Shown here: positions 15,638 through 23,792 of the stretch, in pieces | Layout of the letters: the number at the start of each line of letters is the position of its first letter | How positions within the stretch are numbered: the stretch's first letter is position 1 | Notes under the pieces: model-generated | What the model was told of the DNA's origin: nothing | The model's database searches: none | The model's input: only the letters and a program-made list of their open reading frames with translations | From: Agromyces hippuratus | GTDB lineage: Bacteria; Actinomycetota; Actinomycetes; Actinomycetales; Microbacteriaceae | DNA: 64,000 bases | Assembly (NCBI RefSeq): GCF_013410355.1 | Contig: NZ_JACCFI010000001.1 | Span: 3,410,001 to 3,474,000, forward strand | Reading direction: 5' to 3' | Program-made: the position numbers and the translations under genes

Positions 15638-17560
15638 ATGGCAGAACCGCGCATCCCGGTCTCGCCCATGCGGGAGATCCCCGCCTGGGCGGTGCTCGAA
15701 CGTCGCCTGTTCGACGAGATCGACGTGGCGTGGCCGCGATTCGTCGAGCGGTACTGCGAGCCCGACGGGCGGCTGCGCTTCTCGCGCGCGTTCGAGAGCC
15801 GAGACGGCGTCGACGACTTCTACGAGCCGTTCTTCAACTGGCCGGCGTTCTACTCGCTCGGCGGCAGTGACGCCGTGCTCGAGGCGGCCAAGCACCACTG
15901 GCGCGGGGTGACCGCGCAGCTCGCCGAGGCCGGCATGCTGACGGAGGAGTTCGAGAACGGGTACGACTGGTTCCACCAGGGCGAGTCGCTCATCTTCTTC
16001 TACGCGCTCTGCGCCGCCGACCCCGACGACGCGGAGTTCCGCGAGCGGGCGGAGCGTTTCGCCGCGCTCTACCTCGATCCGGCCCGCGGCAACTACGACG
16101 CGGAGCGCAACATCATCCTGGCGCCGCACACCGGCGCGCTCGGCGCGCTCGAGGGGCTCGGGCCCGAGTGGGTGTCGTACCCCGCGAGCCAGCGCAACAT
16201 GCAGCCATACGGCCTGCCGATCGAGGGGCTGCCCGGCATCGCAGAGTGGGAGGACCTCGGCGACCCGGCCAATGCCGATCTCATGGGTGACGAGATGCGG
16301 CGGCGCGCTCGAGGCGATGTGGCCGTGAACCTCGCAGCGACGAGCCTCGTCGCCAATCGATGGCTCTACGACGGAGACCGGCAGGCAGGGGAGTGGGTCG
16401 CCCGCTACGTCGACGGCTGGCTCGGCCGGGCTCGCGCGAACGGCGGGCTGGTTCCCGACAACGTGGGGCCCGACGGCGAGGTCGGCTCGCTCCAGGACGG
16501 TCGCTGGTGGGGCGGCCACTACGGGTGGAACTGGCCGCACGGCCTGCCCTCCGTCGGCATGGCGGCGCTCATCGGGGCGATCAACGCCGCATTCGTCACC
16601 GGCGACGCCGGCTACCTCGAGCTGGCACGGGTGCCGCTCGACACCGTGATCCGCAACGCGACGACCGCGACGGTCGCCGAGACGCCGATGAGCCTGCACG
16701 GCAATTGGCTGAGCCGACTCGGACCGGATGCCGCGGTGCCTGCGATGCTCGTTCCGCACCGGCACGGCCTCGACGGCTGGTTCGACTTCGGCCCGATCCC
16801 GCTCGAGCTGCCGACGTGGCTCTGGTGGTTCTCCCGCGACGCCGGCGACCTGGAGCGGCTCCGCTCGCTCATGGCCGTGCAGCCCGAATCGCCGCACGAG
16901 GTGAAGCCGTTCCGCGACAAGGCGGAGGGCGGGCACGACCTGCCGTGGCTGAGCTTCCTCGCGGGTGAGGATCCCGGGTATCCCGAGCGTGCGCTGTCGA
17001 TGGCGCTCGGCCAGGTCGCGCGTCGCGCTGCCCTCGTCGAGGCCGAGCACCCCGACCCGGCAACCGTGCACATCCACTTCTGGCAGCGGGTCCAGCCGGT
17101 CGTGACCGAAGTCCTCGGCCAGTTGATCGGCGGCGTGCCCCAGGTGCTCTACAACGGCGGCCTTCCGTTCGCCGCGGTGAGCTACGTCGATGTCGATCGA
17201 GCGCGACCCGGCCTGCCGCCGGATGTCGCGGCCCTCGTCACCGCGCTCGATGGCGACGAGATCTCGCTCGAGCTCGTCAACACCTCGCTGCGCCACGTGC
17301 GCCGAGTGCAGATCCGACCGGGGCGCTTCGGCGAGCGGGACATCCGCTCGGTGCGTTCGACCAGTGAGGGAGCCACCGCGTTCCCCGGCGACCCGGTGGC
17401 GTACACCTCGGTGCCCGGCGAGGCCGTCGAGGCCGTCACCGCGATCGACGCGCCGTGGATCACCGTCGAGCTGCCGCCCGCCCATCGCGCCGATCTCGTG
17501 CTCGAACTCACCGATCCGATCCGACCGCCGCGCCACCAGCGCGCACAGACCGCACACTGA
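15638..17560 (+). CDS. Unrecognised 640-aa protein, probably an intracellular carbohydrate-active alpha/alpha-barrel enzyme
   Basis: 640 aa, starting 3 nt after the permease stop, with AAGG about 9 nt upstream. No signal peptide, so it acts in the cytoplasm. I do not recognise the family. The first 480 residues are rich in Trp, Tyr and acidic residues with recurring helical stretches (YDWFHQGESLIFFYALC, WWGGHYGWNWPHGLPSVGM, PTWLWWFSRDAGDLERL), which resembles alpha/alpha toroids of glycoside hydrolases and polysaccharide lyases. The last 120 residues look like a beta domain. Position inside a sugar uptake/catabolic operon suggests it cleaves an imported oligosaccharide. Function is inference only. 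Confidence 0.6.
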   Translation: MAEPRIPVSPMREIPAWAVLERRLFDEIDVAWPRFVERYCEPDGRLRFSRAFESRDGVDDFYEPFFNWPAFYSLGGSDAVLEAAKHHWRGVTAQLAEAGMLTEEFENGYDWFHQGESLIFFYALCAADPDDAEFRERAERFAALYLDPARGNYDAERNIILAPHTGALGALEGLGPEWVSYPASQRNMQPYGLPIEGLPGIAEWEDLGDPANADLMGDEMRRRARGDVAVNLAATSLVANRWLYDGDRQAGEWVARYVDGWLGRARANGGLVPDNVGPDGEVGSLQDGRWWGGHYGWNWPHGLPSVGMAALIGAINAAFVTGDAGYLELARVPLDTVIRNATTATVAETPMSLHGNWLSRLGPDAAVPAMLVPHRHGLDGWFDFGPIPLELPTWLWWFSRDAGDLERLRSLMAVQPESPHEVKPFRDKAEGGHDLPWLSFLAGEDPGYPERALSMALGQVARRAALVEAEHPDPATVHIHFWQRVQPVVTEVLGQLIGGVPQVLYNGGLPFAAVSYVDVDRARPGLPPDVAALVTALDGDEISLELVNTSLRHVRRVQIRPGRFGERDIRSVRSTSEGATAFPGDPVAYTSVPGEAVEAVTAIDAPWITVELPPAHRADLVLELTDPIRPPRHQRAQTAH

Positions 17561-17580
17561 CCGAACGAAGGAAACCGAAG

Positions 17581-18369
17581 ATGACCGACCGACTGAACGC
17601 CCCGACCTCGCCGATCGAGCTCCCGATCCGAGGCGGATCCTGGCAGCGCCCGGATGCCGCCGAGATGGAGGCGATGCAGGAGATCGGCTCGGCGACGGCC
17701 TGCTCGAAGCTGCACCAGCTCGGCATCCGCCGCTCCTTCGTCGACGGCCCGCGCCCGCTGACGCCGGGCCAGAAGGTCGTCGGGTCGGCGCTGACGCTGC
17801 AGTTCATGCCGCAGCGCGAGGACCTGGCGTCGGGCCTGGCGCAGGAGTACGTCGAACGGCACACCGCGCTCTGGGCCGTCATGGAGACCGTGCAGCCGGG
17901 CGACGTGCTCGTCATCCAGGCGTACGGCAGTGCGTTCTCCGGATGCATCGGCGACATCCTCGCCCGGTACTTCCAGCGCAAGGGGGGCGCCGGCATCGTC
18001 GTCGACGGACGCATCCGCGACGCCGGCCGCATCCGCGCGCTCGGGATCCCCGTGTGGAGCACCGGTGCGACACCGCACTACGCCTCGCAGTCCGAGCTCT
18101 TCCCGTGGGCGTACGACGTGCCGGTCGCCGTCGGCGGCGCACTCTGCCTTCCCGGCGACTTCGTCGTCGCCGACGACGACGGACCCGTGATCGTGCCGCA
18201 GGCGCTGTCGCCGCAGGTGCGTTCGGCGGCGAAGGACCACCAGGACTGGGAGGTGTTCAGCCGCGAGCGACTGGACACCGGCGCCCGCTTGAGCGACTAC
18301 TACCCGCTCACCCCCGACACCCGTGCGGAGTACGAGGCATGGCGCTCGGCCGCGGCATCGCAGCGCTGA
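17581..18369 (+). CDS. RraA-family protein, probable class II pyruvate aldolase
   Basis: 262 aa. Core matches the RraA/HMG-aldolase (dimethylmenaquinone methyltransferase-like) family: GDVLVIQ, the GDILARYFQRKGGAGIVVDG segment and the R-D pair in DGRIRDAGRI that binds substrate carboxylate and metal. Longer than RNase-inhibitor RraA (about 160 aa), as in aldolase or fused members. ATG at 17581 after GAAGGAAA. Next to a sugar dehydrogenase and a lactonase, the plausible role is cleavage of a 2-keto-3-deoxy sugar acid to pyruvate plus an aldehyde. RNase E regulation is unlikely in this setting. Confidence 0.75.
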   Translation: MTDRLNAPTSPIELPIRGGSWQRPDAAEMEAMQEIGSATACSKLHQLGIRRSFVDGPRPLTPGQKVVGSALTLQFMPQREDLASGLAQEYVERHTALWAVMETVQPGDVLVIQAYGSAFSGCIGDILARYFQRKGGAGIVVDGRIRDAGRIRALGIPVWSTGATPHYASQSELFPWAYDVPVAVGGALCLPGDFVVADDDGPVIVPQALSPQVRSAAKDHQDWEVFSRERLDTGARLSDYYPLTPDTRAEYEAWRSAAASQR

Positions 18370-19289
18370 GCGCACTGCACGCGTCGGGCGGGTCGTTCGA
18401 CGGGGTCGGCCTCGGCTGCGCGCCGATCGGCGACCTGTTCTCGAGCGTGACCGAGGCCGACGCGGAGGCGACCGTCGGCACGGCGCTCGAGGCGGGCATC
18501 CGCTTCTTCGACACGGCGCCGCACTACGGCGCGGGCCTGAGCGAGCAGCGACTGGGCCGAGCTCTTCGGGGTGTTCCCCGCGATGGGTTCTCAGTGGCCA
18601 CGAAGGTCGGCCGGCGCCTCGTCGAAGCCGACGGGCGCGAGGTCGCACCGGGCGCACTGGGTGTTCGCACCGTGCCCGACCTGAGTGCCGACGGTGTGCT
18701 GCGAAGCCTCGAATCGAGCTTCGCGCGCACCGGACTCGACCGGGTCGACGTGCTGTACCTGCACGACCCCGACGATGTCGACGCCGCACTCGCCGGAGCG
18801 CTGCCGGCCATGGCGGCGCTCCGGGACGAGGGCGTCGTGCGCGCGATCGGGGTCGGCATGAACGTGTCGGCCCCGCTCGCCCGGTTCGCCGCAGAGGCCG
18901 ACATCGATGTCGTGATGGAGGCCGGGCGCTACACGCTCCTCGATCGCTCGGCCGCCGACGAGTTGTTCCCGACCGCCCTGGACCGCGACGTCACGGTGGT
19001 CGCCGCGGGCGTGTTCAACACCGGGGTGCTCGCGGATCCGGTCGACGGCGCGCCCTACGACTATCGGCCGGCCGCGCCCGAGGTGCTGCACCGGGCGCGT
19101 GAGCTGCAGTCGCGATGCCTCGCGCGCGGCCTGTCGCTGTCCGCCGCGGCCGTGCAGTTCCCGTTGCGGCATCCGGCGGTCGGCGCGGTCGTCGTCGGAG
19201 CTCGCACCCCCGCCGAGGTGCGATCGTTCGTCGCCGATGCGCAGGCGTCGGTGCCCGACGGGCTCTGGTCGGAGCTGGAGCGGCCGTGA
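18339..19289 (+). CDS. Aldo/keto reductase, L-fucose (D-threo-aldose) dehydrogenase-like
   Basis: 316 aa TIM-barrel oxidoreductase. The AKR catalytic set is visible: Asp and Tyr in RFFDTAPHYGAGLSEQRLG, Lys in VATKVGRR and His in VLYLHDPDD. Pattern and length match the D-threo-aldose/L-fucose 1-dehydrogenase branch, which oxidises the sugar to its lactone with NAD(P). The ATG at 18339 lies inside the end of the RraA gene (31-nt overlap) after TACGAGG. It is coupled by GTGA to a fuconolactonase-like gene, which supports the lactone-forming role. Exact sugar (fucose, galactose, rhamnose-type) is unproven. Confidence 0.82.
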   Translation: MALGRGIAALSALHASGGSFDGVGLGCAPIGDLFSSVTEADAEATVGTALEAGIRFFDTAPHYGAGLSEQRLGRALRGVPRDGFSVATKVGRRLVEADGREVAPGALGVRTVPDLSADGVLRSLESSFARTGLDRVDVLYLHDPDDVDAALAGALPAMAALRDEGVVRAIGVGMNVSAPLARFAAEADIDVVMEAGRYTLLDRSAADELFPTALDRDVTVVAAGVFNTGVLADPVDGAPYDYRPAAPEVLHRARELQSRCLARGLSLSAAAVQFPLRHPAVGAVVVGARTPAEVRSFVADAQASVPDGLWSELERP

Positions 19290-20158
19290 CCGGCGCGGCG
19301 GACACCCCCGCGTCCATCGTCGATGCGCACATCCACCTCTGGGATGCTGCGGCGTTCGAGCTCCCGTGGCTCGTGAACGTTCCCGCGCTGCGGGGGCGGT
19401 ACTCCGCCGGCGACTACCTCGCCGCGGTGGGCGACGTGCCCGTGCGCGCCGCGGTCGTGGTGCAGGCGGCGGAGTCGGCCGCCGAGGCGGCCTGGCTCGC
19501 CGACGCGCTCGACGACGCGCGCGGGGACTCGTTCGAGGCGGCCATGGTGGTGCAGTTCTCCCCGGCGCACGGCGACTGGCTCGGCCGTGTGCAGCCGGCC
19601 GTCGATGCGCGTGGCGAGCTGCCGCAGGGCGTGCGCCTTCCGGTGCACCGGCGGGATCCCGACTGGACCGACCTCGACGGGCTGCCGGGGCTGCTGCGCG
19701 GTGCCGAGGAGCGGGGGCTGGTGGTCGAGGTGCTGTGTCGCCCCGATCAGGTGGCGGCGCTCGACGGCCTCGCAGCGCGTCATCCACGCCTCGTGTTCGT
19801 GCTCGACCACCTCGGGTTGGGCGCATCTGAACCCGATGCCGTGTGGCACTCGGCCGTGCACGGACTCCGCTCGCGGCCGAACGTCCTGGCGAAGGTGTCG
19901 GGCCTGTTCGCGCCGGGGGAGGCGGTCGCCGAGGGCGATGCTCGCGCCGCTCGTGCCGTCGGGATCGCACTCGAGGCGTTCGGGCCCGAGCGGCTCATGT
20001 TCGGCAGCGACTGGCCGATGTCGTCGAGGGCGGGCGGCTATGCGGAGGTCGTCGAGCGCACGGCGGTGGCGCTCGGCCCGTTGACCGGCTTCGAGCGCGA
20101 GGCGCTCTGGTCGGGCACCGTCCGGACGACGTACTCAGCCTTGCGCGATAATCGATAA
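19286..20158 (+). CDS. Amidohydrolase-2 family lactonase (L-fuconolactonase-like)
   Basis: 290 aa metal-dependent hydrolase of the COG3618 type. Seen: N-terminal DAHIHLWD, His in VLDHLGLG, and the C-terminal MFGSDWPM with its catalytic Asp. Members hydrolyse sugar-acid lactones such as L-fucono-1,5-lactone. Start is GTG at 19286, overlapping the dehydrogenase stop (GTGA), so enzyme and lactone producer are made together. The last codons and stop overlap the 13-bp operator of the next promoter (20146-20158). Other lactones cannot be excluded. Confidence 0.82.
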   Translation: MTGAADTPASIVDAHIHLWDAAAFELPWLVNVPALRGRYSAGDYLAAVGDVPVRAAVVVQAAESAAEAAWLADALDDARGDSFEAAMVVQFSPAHGDWLGRVQPAVDARGELPQGVRLPVHRRDPDWTDLDGLPGLLRGAEERGLVVEVLCRPDQVAALDGLAARHPRLVFVLDHLGLGASEPDAVWHSAVHGLRSRPNVLAKVSGLFAPGEAVAEGDARAARAVGIALEAFGPERLMFGSDWPMSSRAGGYAEVVERTAVALGPLTGFEREALWSGTVRTTYSALRDNR

Positions 20159-20168
20159 CCGCTAATCT
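20141..20168 (+). promoter_or_regulatory. Promoter of the secreted beta-helix gene with the shared 13-bp operator
   Basis: TTGCGC (20141-20146) and TAATCT (20163-20168) are 16 nt apart. CGATAATCGATAA (20146-20158) is the exact reverse complement of the 13-mer at 12373-12385 and again occupies the spacer. It overlaps the stop codon of the upstream gene. A second half-like stretch, TCGATCAG, follows. Predicted leader of about 50 nt. Confidence 0.6.
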
Positions 20169-20226
20169 ATTCTCGATCAGTACCTCTGGTCAGCACTGCT
20201 TCGCCGAAGACGTCGAAAGGATCGCG

Positions 20227-22869
20227 ATGATCCCTGCATCTCCCGCACTCCGAAGAACAGCTCCACTCGCCATCGCCGCCGCGCTGGTCGCGTCGGTGAT
20301 CTCACCGATCTCCGCACCACCGGCGGCCTACGCCGCCGCCGACTCCGCGCTCGAGATCTTCGTCTCGCCCGAAGGTTCGAACGGGGGAGCGGGCTCCGAG
20401 GCTTCGCCCTATCGCACGCTCGAGAAGGCCAGGGCGGTGATCCGCTCGATGAAGGCCAGCCAGGGCCTGCCCGACGGCGGCGTCACCGTCACGCTCCGCG
20501 AAGGCGACTACGAGCGCGACACCTCGTTCGAACTCGCGAAGCAGGACTCCGGCGAGGAGGGCGCGCCGATCGTCTACCGCGCCTACCCCGGCGAAGACGT
20601 GCGCCTGCACGGCGGCCGGGTGCTCGACGGCGACGACTTCACTCCGGCGGGCACCGACGGCGTCGGTGCGCGTCTCAGTGACAGCGTGCGCTCATCGGTG
20701 ATGCAGATCGATCTCGGCGCCGCGGGCGTCGGCGACCTCGGCGGCATCCTGCAGACCGGGTACGGCCTTCCGCCCGGCGACGAACCCGCGGAGATCTTCT
20801 TCGACGGTGCGCCGATGACCGTCGCCCGCTTCCCGAACGCGGGCTCGTTCGTCAAGACCGGCACGGTGAGCGACCCCGGCGGCAACCCGCGGCAGGTGCT
20901 CGGCGGCAACGCCACGAGCCGACCGCTCGACCCCGTCTACGACGACGGCGCCACCTTCCGCTACGCCGACGAGCGCCCGGAGACCTGGGCGAGCACCGAG
21001 GGCGCGTGGATGTACGGGTACTGGTACTGGGACTGGGCCGACGGCAACCTCCCGATCGACTCGATCGACGCGGCCACCAACCAGGTGAGCACGAAGAACG
21101 CCTCGCACTACACGGTGCGGTCGAACCAGCGGTACTACTACTACAACGTGCCCGAAGAGCTCGACGCGCCCGGGGAGTACTACCTCGACCGTGGGGCGAA
21201 CGTGCTCTACTTCCTGCCGCCCGCTCCGCTCGCCGGCACGACGGTCGACCTCTCACTGCTCACCGAACCGATCGTGCAGATCGACGGGGCCTCGCACGTC
21301 ACGTTCAGCGGAATCGGCTTCGAGAACAGCAGGGGCGACGGCATCCGCATCGCGTCGGGCGACCACAACCGGGTCGTCGACTCGACCCTCGCGAACCTCG
21401 GCGGGTGGGGCGCGCGCATCGAGGGCGGTGTCGACAACATCGTGCACCGCAGCGAGATCACGCGCACCGGCCATGGCGGCGTCTTCGTCGGCGGCGGTGA
21501 CCGCCCCACGCTCACGAGGGCCGACAACGCGGCCACCGAGAACACCATCCACGACTTCAGCCGCCTGGCGCTCACGTACAACCCCGGCGTCATGTTGAGC
21601 GGTGTGGGCAACACGGCGGCCGACAACCACATCTTCGACGCCCCGCACCAGGCGATCGCGTTCGAGGGCAACGACCACATGATCGAGTACAACGACGTCC
21701 ACGACGTCGTGCAGGACACGGCGGACTCCGGTGCGATCTACACCGTGCGCGACTGGAGCTGGACCGGCACCGTGATCAGGTACAACTACATCCACGACGT
21801 CGGCGGTGCGACTGCGCCCGGCCACGACCAGGAGGGCATCTACCTCGACGACCTCACCTCGGGCATCACGGTCGTCGGCAACGTGCTCGAGAACGTGCCG
21901 CTCGCGTTCCTCATCGGCGGCGGCCGCTCCAACACCATCGAGAACAACCTCGTGATCAACAGCTCGCGCGGTCTCTCCCTCGACGACCGCGGCACCAACT
22001 GGGCCGCCGGTCACTGCGCGCCGAACGGCGGCATGCAGAAGTCGCTCGAGAAGATGCCCTACCAGCAGGAGCTGTGGGCCGGTCGCTACCCGTGGCTCGT
22101 CGGCCTCCTCACCGACCAGCCCTGCATCCCGAAGTACAACTCGGTGCAGCGCAACGTCTTCAAGGACAGCGCGGCGCCGAGCATCGCCGGATCGGCGGCG
22201 GCGAACGGCACGATCGCCGACAACTGGGTCACGACCGACGACCTCCGCTTCGTCGACGAGACCGGCGGCGACCTCACGCTCTCACCCGACTCGCCGGTCT
22301 TCGCGAAGGTGCCGGGGTTCGAGCCGTTGCCGTTCGAGCGGATGCGCAAGTCCACGCGAGAGCCGCTCGAGCCGCTCGACCTCGGGCTGACCGGTTGGTC
22401 CGGTGCCGGGCACCCGAGCACCGAGCAGGTGCACGGCGGAACGAGCAGCCACGCCGTCGTCGCCGATCGCGAGATCCTGACGCACACCGGCGAGCTGCGC
22501 CAGGAGGGCACGGTCACCGTGTGGTTCTGGGATGACGCGTCCGACACCTCGATGCAGGTCGCGGCCAACGCCTCGACCGGCGACACGGGGTCGCTCTTCC
22601 GGGCGCTCGGCGTCGCGACGACCACGTCGACCTCGCACTACGTCTCGCGCATCGGCACCAGCTTCGTCGCGACCTCGGTGCCCCGCTCGACGGGCTGGCA
22701 CCGGTTCGAGTGGGTCTACGGCGACGGCGACGCCCTCGAGCTGCGGATCGACGGCACGAGCGTGGCGACGGATGCCTCGAGTCCCGCGTTCGACCGCATC
22801 CAGCTGGGCGACTGGTGGGCCGACGGCCGCAGCGGGTCGGTCTACTTCGACGACGTGAGCATCGACTGA
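20227..22869 (+). CDS. Secreted right-handed beta-helix glycosidase, GH141-like (candidate alpha-L-fucosidase)
   Basis: 880 aa exported enzyme. Signal peptide to about Ala36 (AYA cleavage). Residues about 40-110 (IFVSPEGSNGGAGSEASPYR, then GGVTVTLREGDYERD) are the start typical of GH141/PL-type beta-helix proteins. The middle (about 360-660) is repetitive beta-helix (HNRVVDSTLANLGGWGARIE, YNYIHDVGGATAPGHDQEGI). The last 150 residues look like a LamG/concanavalin-type carbohydrate-binding domain. ATG at 20227 follows GAAAGG. Its own promoter shares an operator with the sugar importer. GH141 contains fucosidases and xylanases; the neighbouring fucose-type dehydrogenase and lactonase favour fucose release. 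Confidence 0.72.
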   Translation: MIPASPALRRTAPLAIAAALVASVISPISAPPAAYAAADSALEIFVSPEGSNGGAGSEASPYRTLEKARAVIRSMKASQGLPDGGVTVTLREGDYERDTSFELAKQDSGEEGAPIVYRAYPGEDVRLHGGRVLDGDDFTPAGTDGVGARLSDSVRSSVMQIDLGAAGVGDLGGILQTGYGLPPGDEPAEIFFDGAPMTVARFPNAGSFVKTGTVSDPGGNPRQVLGGNATSRPLDPVYDDGATFRYADERPETWASTEGAWMYGYWYWDWADGNLPIDSIDAATNQVSTKNASHYTVRSNQRYYYYNVPEELDAPGEYYLDRGANVLYFLPPAPLAGTTVDLSLLTEPIVQIDGASHVTFSGIGFENSRGDGIRIASGDHNRVVDSTLANLGGWGARIEGGVDNIVHRSEITRTGHGGVFVGGGDRPTLTRADNAATENTIHDFSRLALTYNPGVMLSGVGNTAADNHIFDAPHQAIAFEGNDHMIEYNDVHDVVQDTADSGAIYTVRDWSWTGTVIRYNYIHDVGGATAPGHDQEGIYLDDLTSGITVVGNVLENVPLAFLIGGGRSNTIENNLVINSSRGLSLDDRGTNWAAGHCAPNGGMQKSLEKMPYQQELWAGRYPWLVGLLTDQPCIPKYNSVQRNVFKDSAAPSIAGSAAANGTIADNWVTTDDLRFVDETGGDLTLSPDSPVFAKVPGFEPLPFERMRKSTREPLEPLDLGLTGWSGAGHPSTEQVHGGTSSHAVVADREILTHTGELRQEGTVTVWFWDDASDTSMQVAANASTGDTGSLFRALGVATTTSTSHYVSRIGTSFVATSVPRSTGWHRFEWVYGDGDALELRIDGTSVATDASSPAFDRIQLGDWWADGRSGSVYFDDVSID

Positions 22870-22876
22870 TCCGGCC

Positions 22877-22912
22877 GTCGCCGCCCGTGCCTCACTCGGC
22901 GCGGGCGGCGAC
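22877..22912. terminator. Bidirectional hairpin terminator
   Basis: 15-bp stem, 22877-22891 pairing with 22898-22912, with one G-T position and a 6-nt loop. It begins 7 nt after the beta-helix stop, and its right arm encodes the last codons of the convergent GntR gene, whose stop lies in the loop. It can serve both transcripts. Confidence 0.7.
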
Positions 22913-23602
22913 GATCGCCCGGTTCATCGCCGGCCCGATCGGGTGCTCGGGCTTCGTCGCGAGACCCATCGCGTGGGCCACGAACAGGTCGGATGCCGCG
23001 TCGGGATCGCCGCTCGCGAGGGCGTCGACGAGACCGCGGTGGGTCTCGGCCACGACGTGCCAGTCGCCGTCGTAGCCGGGATCGGAGAGCACGTGCATGG
23101 AGCGCAGGCTCGGTTCCACGATGTCCCACATGCGCGGCAGGTAGACGTTGCCGCTGGCCTCGATGATGGCCCGGTGGAACTCGAAGTCCGTCTCGCGGAA
23201 GGCGGCGATGTCGTTGCGGTCGGCGGACTCGTGCATCGAATCGACGAGCGCCATGAGACGGGCGCGGGTGTCGGCGTCGATGCGGCCGTGGTTGAGCCGG
23301 GCGGCCATGCCCTCGAGTGCCATGCGGGCGATGCGGGCGTCGTCGGCCTCGCGCTTGGAGAACTCGGTCACGAAGCTGCCGTGGTGGCGGATGTGGGTGA
23401 CGAGGCCGTCGTGGGTCAGCCGCTTCAGGGCCTCGCGCACCGGGGCCTGGCTCACGCTGAGCCTGCGGGCGAGCTGCGATTCGACGACCTGTTCGCCGGG
23501 CTTGAGCGTGGAGTCCTTGATCATCGAGCGCACGAGGTCGTAGATGCGGTCGGAGAGCAGCCCGCGATCGAACTCGAGCGGCATTTCGGATGATTCTGAC
23601 AC
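22892..23602 (-). CDS. GntR-family repressor (FCD subfamily), likely controller of the glycan regulon
   Basis: 236 aa. N-terminal winged helix (about 12-78) with SQLARRLSVSQAPVREALKR; C-terminal FCD domain with metal/effector residues in DFEFHRAIIEASGN, ETHRGLVDAL and FVAHAM. GTG at 23602 is chosen: a TAGGCT -10 box ends only 6 nt before it, predicting a leaderless mRNA beginning at that GTG. The alternative ATG at 23584 has no ribosome site. A near-copy of the operator shared with 12373-12385 and 20146-20158 lies in its own promoter spacer, so it probably represses itself, the importer operon and the beta-helix gene. Effector unknown; sugar acids are usual for the family. Confidence 0.88.
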   Translation of the reverse strand: MSESSEMPLEFDRGLLSDRIYDLVRSMIKDSTLKPGEQVVESQLARRLSVSQAPVREALKRLTHDGLVTHIRHHGSFVTEFSKREADDARIARMALEGMAARLNHGRIDADTRARLMALVDSMHESADRNDIAAFRETDFEFHRAIIEASGNVYLPRMWDIVEPSLRSMHVLSDPGYDGDWHVVAETHRGLVDALASGDPDAASDLFVAHAMGLATKPEHPIGPAMNRAIVAARAE

Positions 23603-23608
23603 GACCTC

Positions 23609-23637
23609 AGCCTATCGCTTATCGAGAATCGCTAGGC
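23609..23637 (-). promoter_or_regulatory. Autoregulated promoter of the GntR gene with operator variant
   Basis: On the minus strand GCCTAG (23632-23637, weak -35) and TAGGCT (23609-23614, -10) flank a 17-nt spacer containing CGATTCTCGATAA, reverse complement of TTATCGAGAATCG (23619-23631). That differs at two central bases from the 13-mer at 12373-12385. Six nt separate the -10 from the GTG start. Confidence 0.55.
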
Positions 23638-23792
23638 GAGATTTGCGGCTGGCCGGCCGACTCCGTGTCGGAGGCCGTCGATGCCGTGCTCGCACACAGT
23701 AACGCGAGATCGTCCAGCCGGGCCAGAGGATTCGACATGCCGTGCCGGCAGGCGGCGCCTACGCTCGAAGCCGACCCGATCGCGGAGGCGAG

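Noticed and set aside
14936..17557. 873-codon open frame on the minus strand
   Set aside because: It is the antisense shadow of the permease and the 640-aa gene. Residue content is dominated by Arg/His/Asp/Glu runs, there is no ribosome site, and the plus-strand genes are clearly real.
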